Shown here in pieces: positions 34,348 through 42,231 of a stretch of 64,000 nt of DNA. Positions within the stretch are counted from its first letter, which is position 1, and every line of letters starts with the position of its first letter. The stretch comes from Hymenobacter ruricola (GTDB lineage: Bacteria > Bacteroidota > Bacteroidia > Cytophagales > Hymenobacteraceae), in the NCBI RefSeq assembly GCF_015694525.1, contig NZ_JADQDM010000011.1, positions 62,001 to 126,000 on the forward strand, written 5' to 3'. Below the pieces are notes generated by a model that saw only the letters and a list, made by a program, of their open reading frames with translations, was not told where the DNA came from and ran no database searches. Both the position numbers and the translations under genes were made by a program.

Positions 34348-35121
34348 CTACGCGTGGCCTAATGTCGAATAAGGGAAAAACACCTTCCGCAGCAGCACAA
34401 ACACGTAGTCCTGCAGCGCCCCGGTGGCTAGAATCACCAGCTGAATAGCCAGCACGCCATCCAAGTGCAGGTAGCGGTTCTGCTTATACAGCAATAGGCC
34501 GATGCCGCCCTCGCTCTGGTAGAGCGTTTCCACCAGCGTAATCATGGTCCAGATGATGGCGAAGTTCTGGCGCACCACTTCGAGCATGTCGTCGAGCTTG
34601 CCCAGTACCACCACTTCGTAGAAGCTGCGCCACTCGCCCATGCCCAGGGTGCGGGCGTGGTCCATTTCCTCCTGCGTGGTGGTCAGAATCACGCTCGTCA
34701 TGCCCGTGACCAGGTACACCGTGGCGCCGAAAATCAGCACCGACAGCTTCACCTGGTGGCCGGAGCTCACCAGCAGGGCCATGAAAAAGGTGAGGCCGGT
34801 GAGCGTGAGGTAGCGCATCTTGGAGGCCGCGTAGGCAATGGGCCGGAAGAAAGGCAGCGCCGTCAAGTACGATATCAGCAGCGCCAGCACCGTGGCCACC
34901 GCCAGGGCCTGCAGGGCCGTGGTCATGCTGGCCCACAGCTCCTGAATGAGGCCCTGCGTGGTGATGAGGTTGCCGAGCGAGCGAAAAACCTCGCCCAGGC
35001 TCGGGAACAGCTGCATGGGATAAAACAGCCACAGCAGCAGCAGAATCAGGCCCTGGCCGATGACCATCGAGGTAAACACGAGGCGGGTCGGCTGGGCGTT
35101 GGGGGCGAAAAGAGATTTCAT
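34348..35121 (-). CDS. ABC transporter permease
   Basis: A 257-residue protein with about six membrane helices (MVIGQGLILLLLWLFY; ALAVATVLALLISYL; LTGLTFFMALLVSSG; VLIFGATVYLVTGM; and others). The cytoplasmic coupling loop reads EEMDHARTLGMGEWRSFYEVVVLGKL, the EAA-type motif that contacts the ATPase. It resembles SsuC/TauC-type permeases. Its partner ATPase is 32717-33562 and its binding protein the OmpA fusion at 35267-37045. A REP lies in the gap on each side. The substrate is unknown; it may move a small anion or serve in signalling. Confidence 0.9.
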   Translation of the reverse strand: MKSLFAPNAQPTRLVFTSMVIGQGLILLLLWLFYPMQLFPSLGEVFRSLGNLITTQGLIQELWASMTTALQALAVATVLALLISYLTALPFFRPIAYAASKMRYLTLTGLTFFMALLVSSGHQVKLSVLIFGATVYLVTGMTSVILTTTQEEMDHARTLGMGEWRSFYEVVVLGKLDDMLEVVRQNFAIIWTMITLVETLYQSEGGIGLLLYKQNRYLHLDGVLAIQLVILATGALQDYVFVLLRKVFFPYSTLGHA

Positions 35122-35126
35122 GGCGT

Positions 35127-35263
35127 GTAGCGTGGACTCTGCGAGTCCGCGTCACGAGCGCAGCGAATATCGTCGGCTGCGCTCGTGCTTGGGAAAGGTT
35201 TATAGAATTCTGGCGACGATACTCGCTGGCGCTCGTGGCGCGGACTCGCAGAGACCACGCTAC
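35127..35263. repeat. REP palindrome with nested inverted repeat
   Basis: GTAGCGTGGACTCTGCGAGT (left) and ACTCGCAGAGACCACGCTAC (right, one mismatch) enclose a second palindrome, CACGAGCGCAGCGA...TGCGCTCGTG, and a third arm GGCGCTCGTGGC. It fills the gap between the permease and OmpA-fusion genes. Confidence 0.85.
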
Positions 35264-35266
35264 TGG

Positions 35267-37045
35267 TTAATTCCCCAGCACAATTTCCACGCGGCGGTTT
35301 CGGGCTTTGCCGTCGGGGGTGGCGTTGCTGGCCACCGGCTCGGTGGCGCCGTGGGCGTACACCTGCACGCGGCCGTCGGGGAAGGCGCTGCGGCTTTTGG
35401 CTTCCAGCCAGTGCTCCACGGCCATGGCGCGGTCCTCGCTGAGCTGCTGGTTTTTGGCGGGGTCGCCGGTGTTGTCGGTGTGGCCGTGCACGGCCACTTT
35501 CAGGCGGCCGGCCACCACGAGGTCGTTGAAGAGTTGGTTTAGGTCGCGCTCGGCGGCGGGGGTGAAGGTGCTCTGGCCGGAGTTGAAGGCGATGTTCCAG
35601 GCCCGCTTGCTCACGCTCTGGCGGATTTCGTCATCAGCGGCAAATTGCTGGGTTTCGGCCGGGGCCACCGTCTTGCCTTTGTACTGGGCCTGCAGTTTCT
35701 TGAGGGGCGTCAGGTCCAGCATTTCCGTCAGCGGCACGTAGCTGGGCAGCTCTTTGGGGTAGAGCTTGCTTTGCACGTCGCCGAAGGTTTTGTACACGGC
35801 GGCGTAGACGTTGGTGCCGCCTTCATCCAGGCCAAACAAGCTCAGGTTGTCGCTGAAGTTGAAGGCTTTGCTGCCGCCCAGCTCCACCACCTCGCCGTTG
35901 CGGTCGGTTTCGCTCACGCCCTTGTAGTACTTCAGCCAGTAGGCGCCGGGCTTGTCCTGGTCGCCGTACACGGTGGCTTCGATGTCGGCGGCGCGGGCCA
36001 GGGCTTCGGGGTGGGCCTTCACCTGGTCGCCGGCCACGGCAAAGCCCGTCATCAGGCCCAGCACTTCCTTGGGGTGGGCGTCGTACCAGCGCTTGGTGGT
36101 CACCATGATGTTGGGCATCTGGTTCGAATAGTCTTTGGTGCTCACGATGTTGACGAGGCCGCCGCGCTGCTTGGCGATGTTCACGTCGCCGGGCGTCCAG
36201 GTGGCCACGGCGTCGGCCACCACGTCCACGCTCACGCCGGTGTTCTTGCCGTTCACCACTTTGGTGCGGGCTTCGGGCTTGCCGAGGATGTATTTCTCGG
36301 CGGCCACCAGGAAGTCGGAGGCGGCCATGAAGTTCACGGCTTCGGGGTCGTAGGTGGTTTCGTCGGGGTTCACTTTCAGGCCGTTGTCGGCGCACCACTT
36401 CAGGGCAATGTTCTGGTCGCCGTCGCGCAGGTAGCAGGCTATGGTTTTGCCCAGGGCCGTTTTGGGGTTGTCGAGCCATTCTTTCGGGCCCATCAGCTTG
36501 TCCTCGCCGAAACTTTTACCCACCGAGTAAGGGATAATCTGCAGCTGGGTGCCGGTCTTTTTCAGCTCGTTCTGCACGGCCGAAAAGCCGGGCAGGCCGT
36601 CGCCCATGATGCTTACAATCAGGCCCGGCGTTTCGGGGTTGTTTTGCAGGTCCACGGCGTTTTTCACCAGGTCGGCCTGCATCTTGCTCACGTCGTCCTG
36701 GCGCACAATCTGCAGGTCCAGGCCATTGGCCGCCAGCGCCGAGCCCATGGTGGTGCGGGGGCCGCCGTTGGCCAGCATGCCGGCCATCTGGCTGTTCCAG
36801 GCCATCACCTCCCACACCAGTTTGGTGCCTTTGTCGGCCGGCGCGGTGCCGGGCATGGGGGCCAGCGGCACCACGACGGTGGCGCGGTTGCCGCCGGTGG
36901 CCGCGGGCAGCTCAATGGAGTTGAGCAGCACCGATTCGGTTTCGGCTTTTTTGAATACGGCACCGCTGGCAATCAGCTTGTTGATGCCGAAGTAAAGGGC
37001 GGCTACGATGAGCAGGCCGATTACGATTTTACCACGTGTTGTCAT
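35267..37045 (-). CDS. ABC substrate-binding protein fused to OmpA domain
   Basis: A 592-residue fusion. Residues ~6-26 (KIVIGLLIVAALYFGINKL) are a hydrophobic anchor without a good cleavage site. Residues ~60-450 are a periplasmic binding protein fold of the NMT1/phosphate-like kind (WEVMAWNSQMAGMLANGG, IVSIMGDGLPGFSAVQ, VVADAVATWTPGDVNIA). Residues ~478-592 are an OmpA/MotB C-terminal peptidoglycan-binding domain: FNSGQSTFTPAAERDL, HGHTDNTGD, NQQLSEDRA and NRRVEI. The protein would be held in the inner membrane and grip the cell wall, unlike ordinary free binding proteins. With the adjacent permease and ATPase it forms a complete ABC set; the ligand is unknown. Confidence 0.9.
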   Translation of the reverse strand: MTTRGKIVIGLLIVAALYFGINKLIASGAVFKKAETESVLLNSIELPAATGGNRATVVVPLAPMPGTAPADKGTKLVWEVMAWNSQMAGMLANGGPRTTMGSALAANGLDLQIVRQDDVSKMQADLVKNAVDLQNNPETPGLIVSIMGDGLPGFSAVQNELKKTGTQLQIIPYSVGKSFGEDKLMGPKEWLDNPKTALGKTIACYLRDGDQNIALKWCADNGLKVNPDETTYDPEAVNFMAASDFLVAAEKYILGKPEARTKVVNGKNTGVSVDVVADAVATWTPGDVNIAKQRGGLVNIVSTKDYSNQMPNIMVTTKRWYDAHPKEVLGLMTGFAVAGDQVKAHPEALARAADIEATVYGDQDKPGAYWLKYYKGVSETDRNGEVVELGGSKAFNFSDNLSLFGLDEGGTNVYAAVYKTFGDVQSKLYPKELPSYVPLTEMLDLTPLKKLQAQYKGKTVAPAETQQFAADDEIRQSVSKRAWNIAFNSGQSTFTPAAERDLNQLFNDLVVAGRLKVAVHGHTDNTGDPAKNQQLSEDRAMAVEHWLEAKSRSAFPDGRVQVYAHGATEPVASNATPDGKARNRRVEIVLGN

Positions 37046-37062
37046 TTTAGTGAAGGGGGATT

Positions 37063-37211
37063 GTAGCGCGGACTTTGTAGTCCGCGCCCGCGCGGTGAAG
37101 CGCGGAGGGTTGGCTTAGAATGATTTGGGAATGACCAGCTTCGTGGTCAGGGGGTTGAGCTTGAATGCGGCGCTTTCGGCGCGGGGACGCGGACTACAAA
37201 GTCCGCGCTAC
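37063..37211. repeat. REP-type palindrome, GTAGCGCGGACTTTG variant
   Basis: GTAGCGCGGACTTTGTAGTC (left) and GACTACAAAGTCCGCGCTAC (right) are perfect complements separated by about 110 nt. It lies in the 323-nt gap between the OmpA fusion and the PspA-like gene. One arm of another family (CGAGATGCC...CTCGGCATGACGTT, 37261-37294) follows it; nothing else is seen in the gap. Confidence 0.85.
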
Positions 37212-37368
37212 TGCAGGGCATCTCTGCTGCTTCGTTACAGCAGTATTGAGTACTGCCACACGCGAGATGCCGCGGCTACGCTCGGCATGACGTTCTGTTT
37301 GTGTGGCGTGGTGCGCCACCGGCATACCCCGACCCAGCAGATTCACCAGGCCGCAGGCCAGCAAAAAG

Positions 37369-38364
37369 CTAATCAAGCAGGCTAGAATAGGCATCATCGG
37401 AAGCTTTTTTAGTGGCGGCGAAAGATTGTTGGGCTTGCGGCTTTTCGTTGAGCACGGCGTTGAAGTCGCCGTTTTGGTACTTGTTGAGCAGGGCCTGTCC
37501 CTTCTCGGACATGACGCCGTTCTGGATGTCCATCTCCTTGACGAACTCCTGCGAGTAGCGCATGGCCTGCTTGATTTGGCCCAGCTGCTGGGCCATGTCC
37601 TGGGCCACGCGGTCGGTGGCCAGGTCAAAGAAGTACTTTTTGTCGGGGTCGCCGCGCAGGATATTCATGGCCGCGCGCATGCCCGAGCTCGTGCGCTTCA
37701 CCAAGGCGTATTCGTCTTTCAAGAGGTTGACCTTGAACTTGCTGCCGTCAATCTGGCGCAGGGCCGCTTTCAGGATTTGGCGCATCACCAAGCTCACGTT
37801 GGCCGTCGTGGTGGCCATGGGCTGCAGGCGCTGGTTGTAGTCCTGAATCTGGGCGGCGCGGCTGGCGTAGCTCTCGGCCATGTCCTTTTCGCCCTGCCGG
37901 GCGGCCGAACTGGCCAGGGCCAGGTACTCTTTCATCTGGGCGTCGTTGGCGGCGAGCTTGCGCTTGACCAGTTCGTGGGCGCCCTCGATATTGGTGACTT
38001 CAGCGTCCATCTTGCGGGCCTCTTTCTCAGTGTTGCGGATGTAGTCTTCCATCACCCCGATGGGGTCGGTGTTGACAAAAATCCCGGCCATGGTGCGCAG
38101 CACCCGCTGCCCGGCGTACCAGAGCCCGGCCTGAATGCGCTTGTTGGTGGCCAGCAAAAACAGCACGAACAAGACGCCCAGGCCAATGCCCAGCTTCACG
38201 GTGTCGAACACCATGTCGACCAGGAAGGGCAGAATCACGCCCCAGTAGTACACGGCTGTGCCAGCCAGGCCCAGGAGCACCACGCGCCCGGCCATTTTCT
38301 CCGGCTTCTGCCATTTGGGGAGGCCGGTGTCGGTATCAGAAGTAGTTGTGAGCAAAGTGTTCAT
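37369..38364 (-). CDS. Membrane-anchored PspA/IM30-like coiled-coil protein
   Basis: A 331-residue protein. Two adjacent hydrophobic helices (residues ~27-50 and ~58-73) anchor it. From ~95 on it is a long helical coiled coil: DPIGVMEDYIRNTEKEARKM, then EYLALASSAARQGEKDMAES and SRAAQIQDYNQRL. The spacing of these helices resembles PspA/Vipp1 (ESCRT-III superfamily), which also opens with a DP.xVxxxxI stretch and has an Ala-rich hairpin. The membrane anchor is not usual for PspA. It starts 4 nt after the stop of 38369-39067, so the two are translated together. It may remodel or guard the inner membrane; this rests on pattern only. Confidence 0.6.
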   Translation of the reverse strand: MNTLLTTTSDTDTGLPKWQKPEKMAGRVVLLGLAGTAVYYWGVILPFLVDMVFDTVKLGIGLGVLFVLFLLATNKRIQAGLWYAGQRVLRTMAGIFVNTDPIGVMEDYIRNTEKEARKMDAEVTNIEGAHELVKRKLAANDAQMKEYLALASSAARQGEKDMAESYASRAAQIQDYNQRLQPMATTTANVSLVMRQILKAALRQIDGSKFKVNLLKDEYALVKRTSSGMRAAMNILRGDPDKKYFFDLATDRVAQDMAQQLGQIKQAMRYSQEFVKEMDIQNGVMSEKGQALLNKYQNGDFNAVLNEKPQAQQSFAATKKASDDAYSSLLD

Positions 38365-38368
38365 GGCT

Positions 38369-39067
38369 TTAGGCGTTTGAAGAAGTGGTGGAAGGAGAGG
38401 GGTTGAGGAAGTTTTGGGCGGCCTGGCGGTGGGCCTGCAAGTCAGCCGCGGCGGCGGCGTTGGCCAGCTCGTAGGAAGCCAGCGCGGCCTGGGTTTTCTG
38501 CTTTTCGGCCTGCCCCTGCTGCTGGATTTCGAGCAGCTGTTGATTTTTCTGGGCGAGCTGCTCGGTGAGCGCGGCTACTTCGGCTTGCAGCTGCGTCTCG
38601 CGCTGTTGCAGCAGCGCCAGCGGGCCGGGCGTGGCTTTGGCGGTGGGGCTTTCGCCCATCTTTTCGCGGTGGCGCTGCAGCACCCGGGCGCGGTCTTCGG
38701 CCAGCTTGGTGGCCAGCTGCTCGGCCGAGGCCAGCAGCGCCGCCTGGTTCACGCCGGTGAGGGCGGCGAAGGCGTTGAAGGCCGTTTGGTAGAGCAGCGG
38801 GCCGGTGAGGCCGCTGCTGGCCATGCTGGTCACCATCTTGGTGTAGGCCCCGAAGTCCTTGCCGTCGCCGGCCAGCAGGCCCGCGATGTGGTCGAGGTGG
38901 CGCTGCTCGGCCTGGGCCACGAGCGGCGCCGGGCCGGCCGGCGCGGGCGCGTCGGCCACGGGCTGGGGCGGCAGCGGCCGCGGCGTGGGAGCAGCGACCG
39001 GGGCCCTTTCATCTTCTTCGATGAAAAAGCCCTTGGCGGCTTTGGTGAAGTTGTTAAGAATGGCCAT
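38369..39067 (-). CDS. Hypothetical coiled-coil protein, first gene of the ABC/OmpA set
   Basis: A 232-residue soluble protein. The N-terminus MAILNNFTKAAKGFFIEEDE is followed by a Pro/Ala-rich linker to ~60. A helical domain comes next (~65-150: HIAGLLAGDGKDFGAYTKMV, then GPLLYQTAFNAFAALTGVNQ and AEQLATKLAEDR). A coiled coil runs at ~165-220 (RETQLQAEVAALTEQLAQKN). In my recollection similar proteins occur beside TelA/stress genes in other Bacteroidota, but I cannot verify it. The ATG at 39067 is preferred to an in-frame TTG/ATG further up because it fits the amphipathic N-terminus. It begins the set that runs to 32717. Confidence 0.6.
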   Translation of the reverse strand: MAILNNFTKAAKGFFIEEDERAPVAAPTPRPLPPQPVADAPAPAGPAPLVAQAEQRHLDHIAGLLAGDGKDFGAYTKMVTSMASSGLTGPLLYQTAFNAFAALTGVNQAALLASAEQLATKLAEDRARVLQRHREKMGESPTAKATPGPLALLQQRETQLQAEVAALTEQLAQKNQQLLEIQQQGQAEKQKTQAALASYELANAAAAADLQAHRQAAQNFLNPSPSTTSSNA

Positions 39068-39171
39068 GGTAGCGTGCGTTTGGTGACTTGCACCTAATGC
39101 CAATACCAGTGCCGTTTCGGAAATAATTTATTGAAAAATTGATTTTATAATTGATATACAGTTGATTAAAT

Positions 39172-39213
39172 AAAAATCCCCGCCCGGCGTGGGGCCGGGC
39201 GGGGACTGGTTTT
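39172..39213. terminator. Bidirectional terminator hairpin
   Basis: TCCCCCGCCCGGC (39176-39188) and GCCGGGCGGGGA (39194-39205) pair with one bulged C. On the minus strand T-rich sequence follows, ending the regulator transcript; on the plus strand CTGGTTTTTT follows. The rest of 39068-39458 is AT-rich near 39110-39175 and shows no gene. Confidence 0.7.
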
Positions 39214-39458
39214 TTCCAAAATGGAAAGACTAATTTTTCATAACAACAAAAGCAGCGCGACCCCACGGCGCCGTTGCCGGCCTCGCCGCCCCGCCTTCTA
39301 TCGGCTTGCCAAGCCCGGCATTACAGCAAGCCCGTCATATTGTATGCGGGCAGCGGGCGGCCACTCTGTAAAGCCGCAACTCAGCTTTTGAGGGCCTGTG
39401 CGCTGGGTTGCGCGTCGGCGCGCGCCACGCGCGCCATTGGTTTGTGACTAACGATACC

Positions 39459-40637
39459 TTATATGCTGAGCCGGAACAAGTCGCCTTCGCCCTTTAGCGA
39501 CGACTGGCGGATTTTTAAATCTCCGGAAATTACGAAGGTGCGGGGCTGAAAATTCTCTTTCTGCTGCACTTGCTCCAGAAAAAGCCGGGCCGCCTGCTGG
39601 CCGATGCGGTAGGGGTGCAGGTCGACGGTGGTGAGGGCCGGCTCTATCATGGCGGCCATGAACTCATCGCCGTAGCCCACCACGGCCATTTGCTGAGGCA
39701 CGCGCACGCCGCGTTTTTTCAAGGCGACCAGCAGGTCAAAGGCATTGGTGTAGTTGATGGCAAAAATGGCGTCGGGCGGCTCGGGCAGCGCCAGCCAAGC
39801 GTCGAGCGTCGCTTCGGCCTCTTCGGTGCGGAACTCGATGTGAGCCTCGTACTCAGGGCGCAGCGGTAGGTGGTAGCGCTTGAGGGCGTGCTGGTAGCCG
39901 GCCAGGCGGTTGCGGCTGATGAGCAGCGACTCGGGCCCGGCCAGGATGGCAATGCGCCGGGCGCCCTGCTGGATGAGGTGTTCGGTGACGTTGTAGGCTC
40001 CGTTCCAGTCGTCGAGGATGACCTTGGCGCTTTCCACCTCGTTGCTCACCCGGTCGAAGTGCACCACCGGAATGCCGCGGCAGGCGCTGGGCTTCACGTG
40101 GTCGAAGTTCTCGGTTTCGCGCGAGTGGCAGATGAGCAGGCCATCGACCTGGCTGGCCACCAGGGCCTGCACGTTGCTCACCTCGGTGCGGTACGATTCC
40201 TTCGACTGGCAAATCATCACCCGGTAGCCGGCCTCGGTGGCCACGGCCTGGATGCCACTCACGGCCGTGGCGAAAAACGGCCGTTCCAGGTCCGGTATCA
40301 GCACGCCCAGGGTGTGGGTTTCGCGGCTTTTGAGGCTCTGGGCCAGCAGGTTGGGCTGGTAGTCGAGCAGCCGGGCGGCGTCGAGGATGGCCTGGCGGGT
40401 GACGGGGCTGATGTCGGTGTGCCCGTTCAGGGCCCGCGACACCGTGGACGAGGCCACGCCCACGGCCTTGGCCACGTCGCCGATGGTGGTCTGGACGCGG
40501 CGCCGGTCCGGCGCCGGGCCGGTTTTTTCTTCCGTGAAATGATAGTCGCACGCCTTGCAGAGGTAGCGCTGCCGGCCCCGCACAAACCCAGCCTTCAATA
40601 CTGAATCGGGAAGCTTGCATTTGACGCAGGTGGTCAT
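39459..40637 (-). CDS. LacI-family regulator with N-terminal zinc ribbon
   Basis: A 392-residue regulator. Residues 1-35 form a Cys4 zinc ribbon (CVKCKLPDS...RYLCKACDYHF) like that of IS1 InsA proteins. A LacI helix-turn-helix follows at ~50-100 (TIGDVAKAVGVASSTVSRAL, then the hinge LLAQSLKSRETHTLGVL). The sugar-binding periplasmic-like domain takes up the rest, with VDGLLICHSRE and VVGYGDEFMAAMIEPALTTV. LacI members bind palindromic operators and respond to sugars. It is divergent from the uronate/xylan operon, and a 34-bp palindrome lies between, so it likely represses that locus. Xylo- or glucurono-derived effectors are plausible but not shown. The zinc ribbon may add DNA contacts. Confidence 0.92.
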   Translation of the reverse strand: MTTCVKCKLPDSVLKAGFVRGRQRYLCKACDYHFTEEKTGPAPDRRRVQTTIGDVAKAVGVASSTVSRALNGHTDISPVTRQAILDAARLLDYQPNLLAQSLKSRETHTLGVLIPDLERPFFATAVSGIQAVATEAGYRVMICQSKESYRTEVSNVQALVASQVDGLLICHSRETENFDHVKPSACRGIPVVHFDRVSNEVESAKVILDDWNGAYNVTEHLIQQGARRIAILAGPESLLISRNRLAGYQHALKRYHLPLRPEYEAHIEFRTEEAEATLDAWLALPEPPDAIFAINYTNAFDLLVALKKRGVRVPQQMAVVGYGDEFMAAMIEPALTTVDLHPYRIGQQAARLFLEQVQQKENFQPRTFVISGDLKIRQSSLKGEGDLFRLSI

Positions 40638-40708
40638 ATTAAATTGTATTTAGTTTAGAAAATTGCCTGTGCAACGGCGCTGTGGCAGCCCTGCTGTGAG
40701 TACTCACT

Positions 40709-40716
40709 CAAATATA
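40709..40716 (-). promoter_or_regulatory. -7 box of the LacI-type regulator
   Basis: Minus-strand TATATTTG is a perfect TAnnTTTG box about 70 nt before the regulator start. The -33 element is unclear. Confidence 0.55.
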
Positions 40717-40757
40717 ACGAACAAAAAAAATTTTCAGCCACATTAACAGAAAGTTAT

Positions 40758-40791
40758 CTATCGGCATCGTTTCCGGAAACGATGCCGATAG
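40758..40791. promoter_or_regulatory. Perfect 34-bp palindromic operator candidate
   Basis: CTATCGGCATCGTTTCC and its exact complement GGAAACGATGCCGATAG abut with no loop. The centre TTTCCGGAAA carries the CG dyad usual for LacI-family operators. It lies 42 nt upstream of the regulator -7 box and 170 nt upstream of the mannonate dehydratase start, so it could control both. Partial echoes are GGTTTCCGG near 40843 and CTATCGGC near 40884. Confidence 0.75.
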
Positions 40792-40962
40792 TTTTGGCGC
40801 CAATGCACTGAAATTTGGCCGATTTCGACAGAATCAATTGCTGGTTTCCGGTTCTACATTCGACAGCAGGTTCGCTAAACGACCTATCGGCCGCATTTAC
40901 GGTTCTTCGGATAGTAAGCCGGTCCCGGTATAACACAAATTGTATTTTACCTTAAGCGCGTC

Positions 40963-42207
40963 ATGCTTCATACCATGCGTTGGTTCGGGCCGCACGACCC
41001 GGTTTCGCTCTTCGACCTCCGCCAGGCGGGCTGCGCCGGGGTGGTGACGGCCCTGCACCAGCTGCCGGTGGGTGCGGTGTGGCCGGTGGCGGAGATTGCA
41101 GCGCGCCAGCGCCTGATTGAGGCCGATAACGCCACGCACGCCCCCCTGCACTGGGCCGTGGTGGAAAGCCTGCCGGTGCACGAAGACATCAAAAAGGGCC
41201 GCCCCGCGCGCAAGCAGTACATCGAGAACTACAAAGCCTCGCTGCGCAACCTGGCCGCCTGCGGCATCCGCACGGTGTGCTACAACTTCATGCCGGTGCT
41301 GGACTGGTCGCGCACCAACCTGCGCTACGAAATGCCCGACGGCTCGCGGGCGCTACGCTTTGTGTGGCAGGATTTTGCGGTGTTCGACCTCTGCATTCTG
41401 AAGCGGACGGGCGCGGAAACGGATTACGAAGCCTCGGTGGTGGCCGCCGCCCGGCAGCAGTTTGCCGCCATGAGCGCCGCGGAAATCGCCGGCCTCACCA
41501 ACACGGTGCTGCTGGGCCTGCCCGGTTCGGAAGAGGCCTTTGAGCTGACCAATTTCCAGGGCCTGCTGGACGAGTACGCGGCCATCGACGCCGAGGCACT
41601 GCGCGACAACCTGCACCACTTCATCCGGCAGGTGGCCCCGGTGGCTGAGGAACTGGGCATCGGCCTGTGCATTCACCCCGACGACCCGCCGTACCCGCTG
41701 CTGGGCCTGCCCCGCGTGGTGAGCACGGCCGACGACCTGGCCCGGCTGTTTGCGGCTTGCGACGTGCCGGCCAACGGCCTCACGTTCTGCACGGGCTCGC
41801 TGGGCGTGCGGGCCGATAACGACCTGCCGGCCATTGCCCGGCAGTTTGCCTCGCGCATCCATTTCGTGCACCTGCGCGCCACCAAGCGCGAGGAAAACCC
41901 GCGCAACTTCCACGAAGCCGACCACCTGGCCGGCGACGTGGACATGTACGCCGTGGTGCGCGAGCTGGTGCTGGAAGAGCAGCGCCGCGTCGCGAAAGGA
42001 CTGAGCATCAGTGTACTACCCATGCGCCCCGACCACGGCCACCAGATGCTCGACGACCTTCACAAGAAAACCTACCCTGGCTACTCGGCCATTGGCCGCC
42101 TGCGCGGGCTGGCCGAGCTGCGGGGCCTGGAATACGGCATCCGCCGGGGCCTGGCCGCCGAGGCTCCGCCCGCGGTGCGGCACGCCGAAATCGCCCAGCT
42201 CGCCTAA
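40963..42207 (+). CDS. uxuA: Mannonate dehydratase
   Basis: A 414-residue enzyme that turns D-mannonate into 2-keto-3-deoxy-D-gluconate, the step after fructuronate reduction in glucuronate breakdown. It shows MRWFGPHDPVSLFDLRQAG at the start, VVESLPVHEDIK, CYNFMPVLDWSRTNL, GLCIHPDDPPYPLLGLPR, FCTGSLGVRADND and FVHLRATKRE, and ends RPDHGHQML with GYSAIGRLRGLAELRGL. These are the signature blocks of the UxuA TIM barrel. Metal ligands (His and Cys in these blocks) are intact. It is first in an operon with GH67, an SDR and SusC/SusD; gaps of 24 nt separate the first three. Regulation is probably through the palindrome at 40758. Confidence 0.96.
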   Translation: MLHTMRWFGPHDPVSLFDLRQAGCAGVVTALHQLPVGAVWPVAEIAARQRLIEADNATHAPLHWAVVESLPVHEDIKKGRPARKQYIENYKASLRNLAACGIRTVCYNFMPVLDWSRTNLRYEMPDGSRALRFVWQDFAVFDLCILKRTGAETDYEASVVAAARQQFAAMSAAEIAGLTNTVLLGLPGSEEAFELTNFQGLLDEYAAIDAEALRDNLHHFIRQVAPVAEELGIGLCIHPDDPPYPLLGLPRVVSTADDLARLFAACDVPANGLTFCTGSLGVRADNDLPAIARQFASRIHFVHLRATKREENPRNFHEADHLAGDVDMYAVVRELVLEEQRRVAKGLSISVLPMRPDHGHQMLDDLHKKTYPGYSAIGRLRGLAELRGLEYGIRRGLAAEAPPAVRHAEIAQLA

Positions 42208-42231
42208 CCACCCTCTCCCCAAATCCCACCC

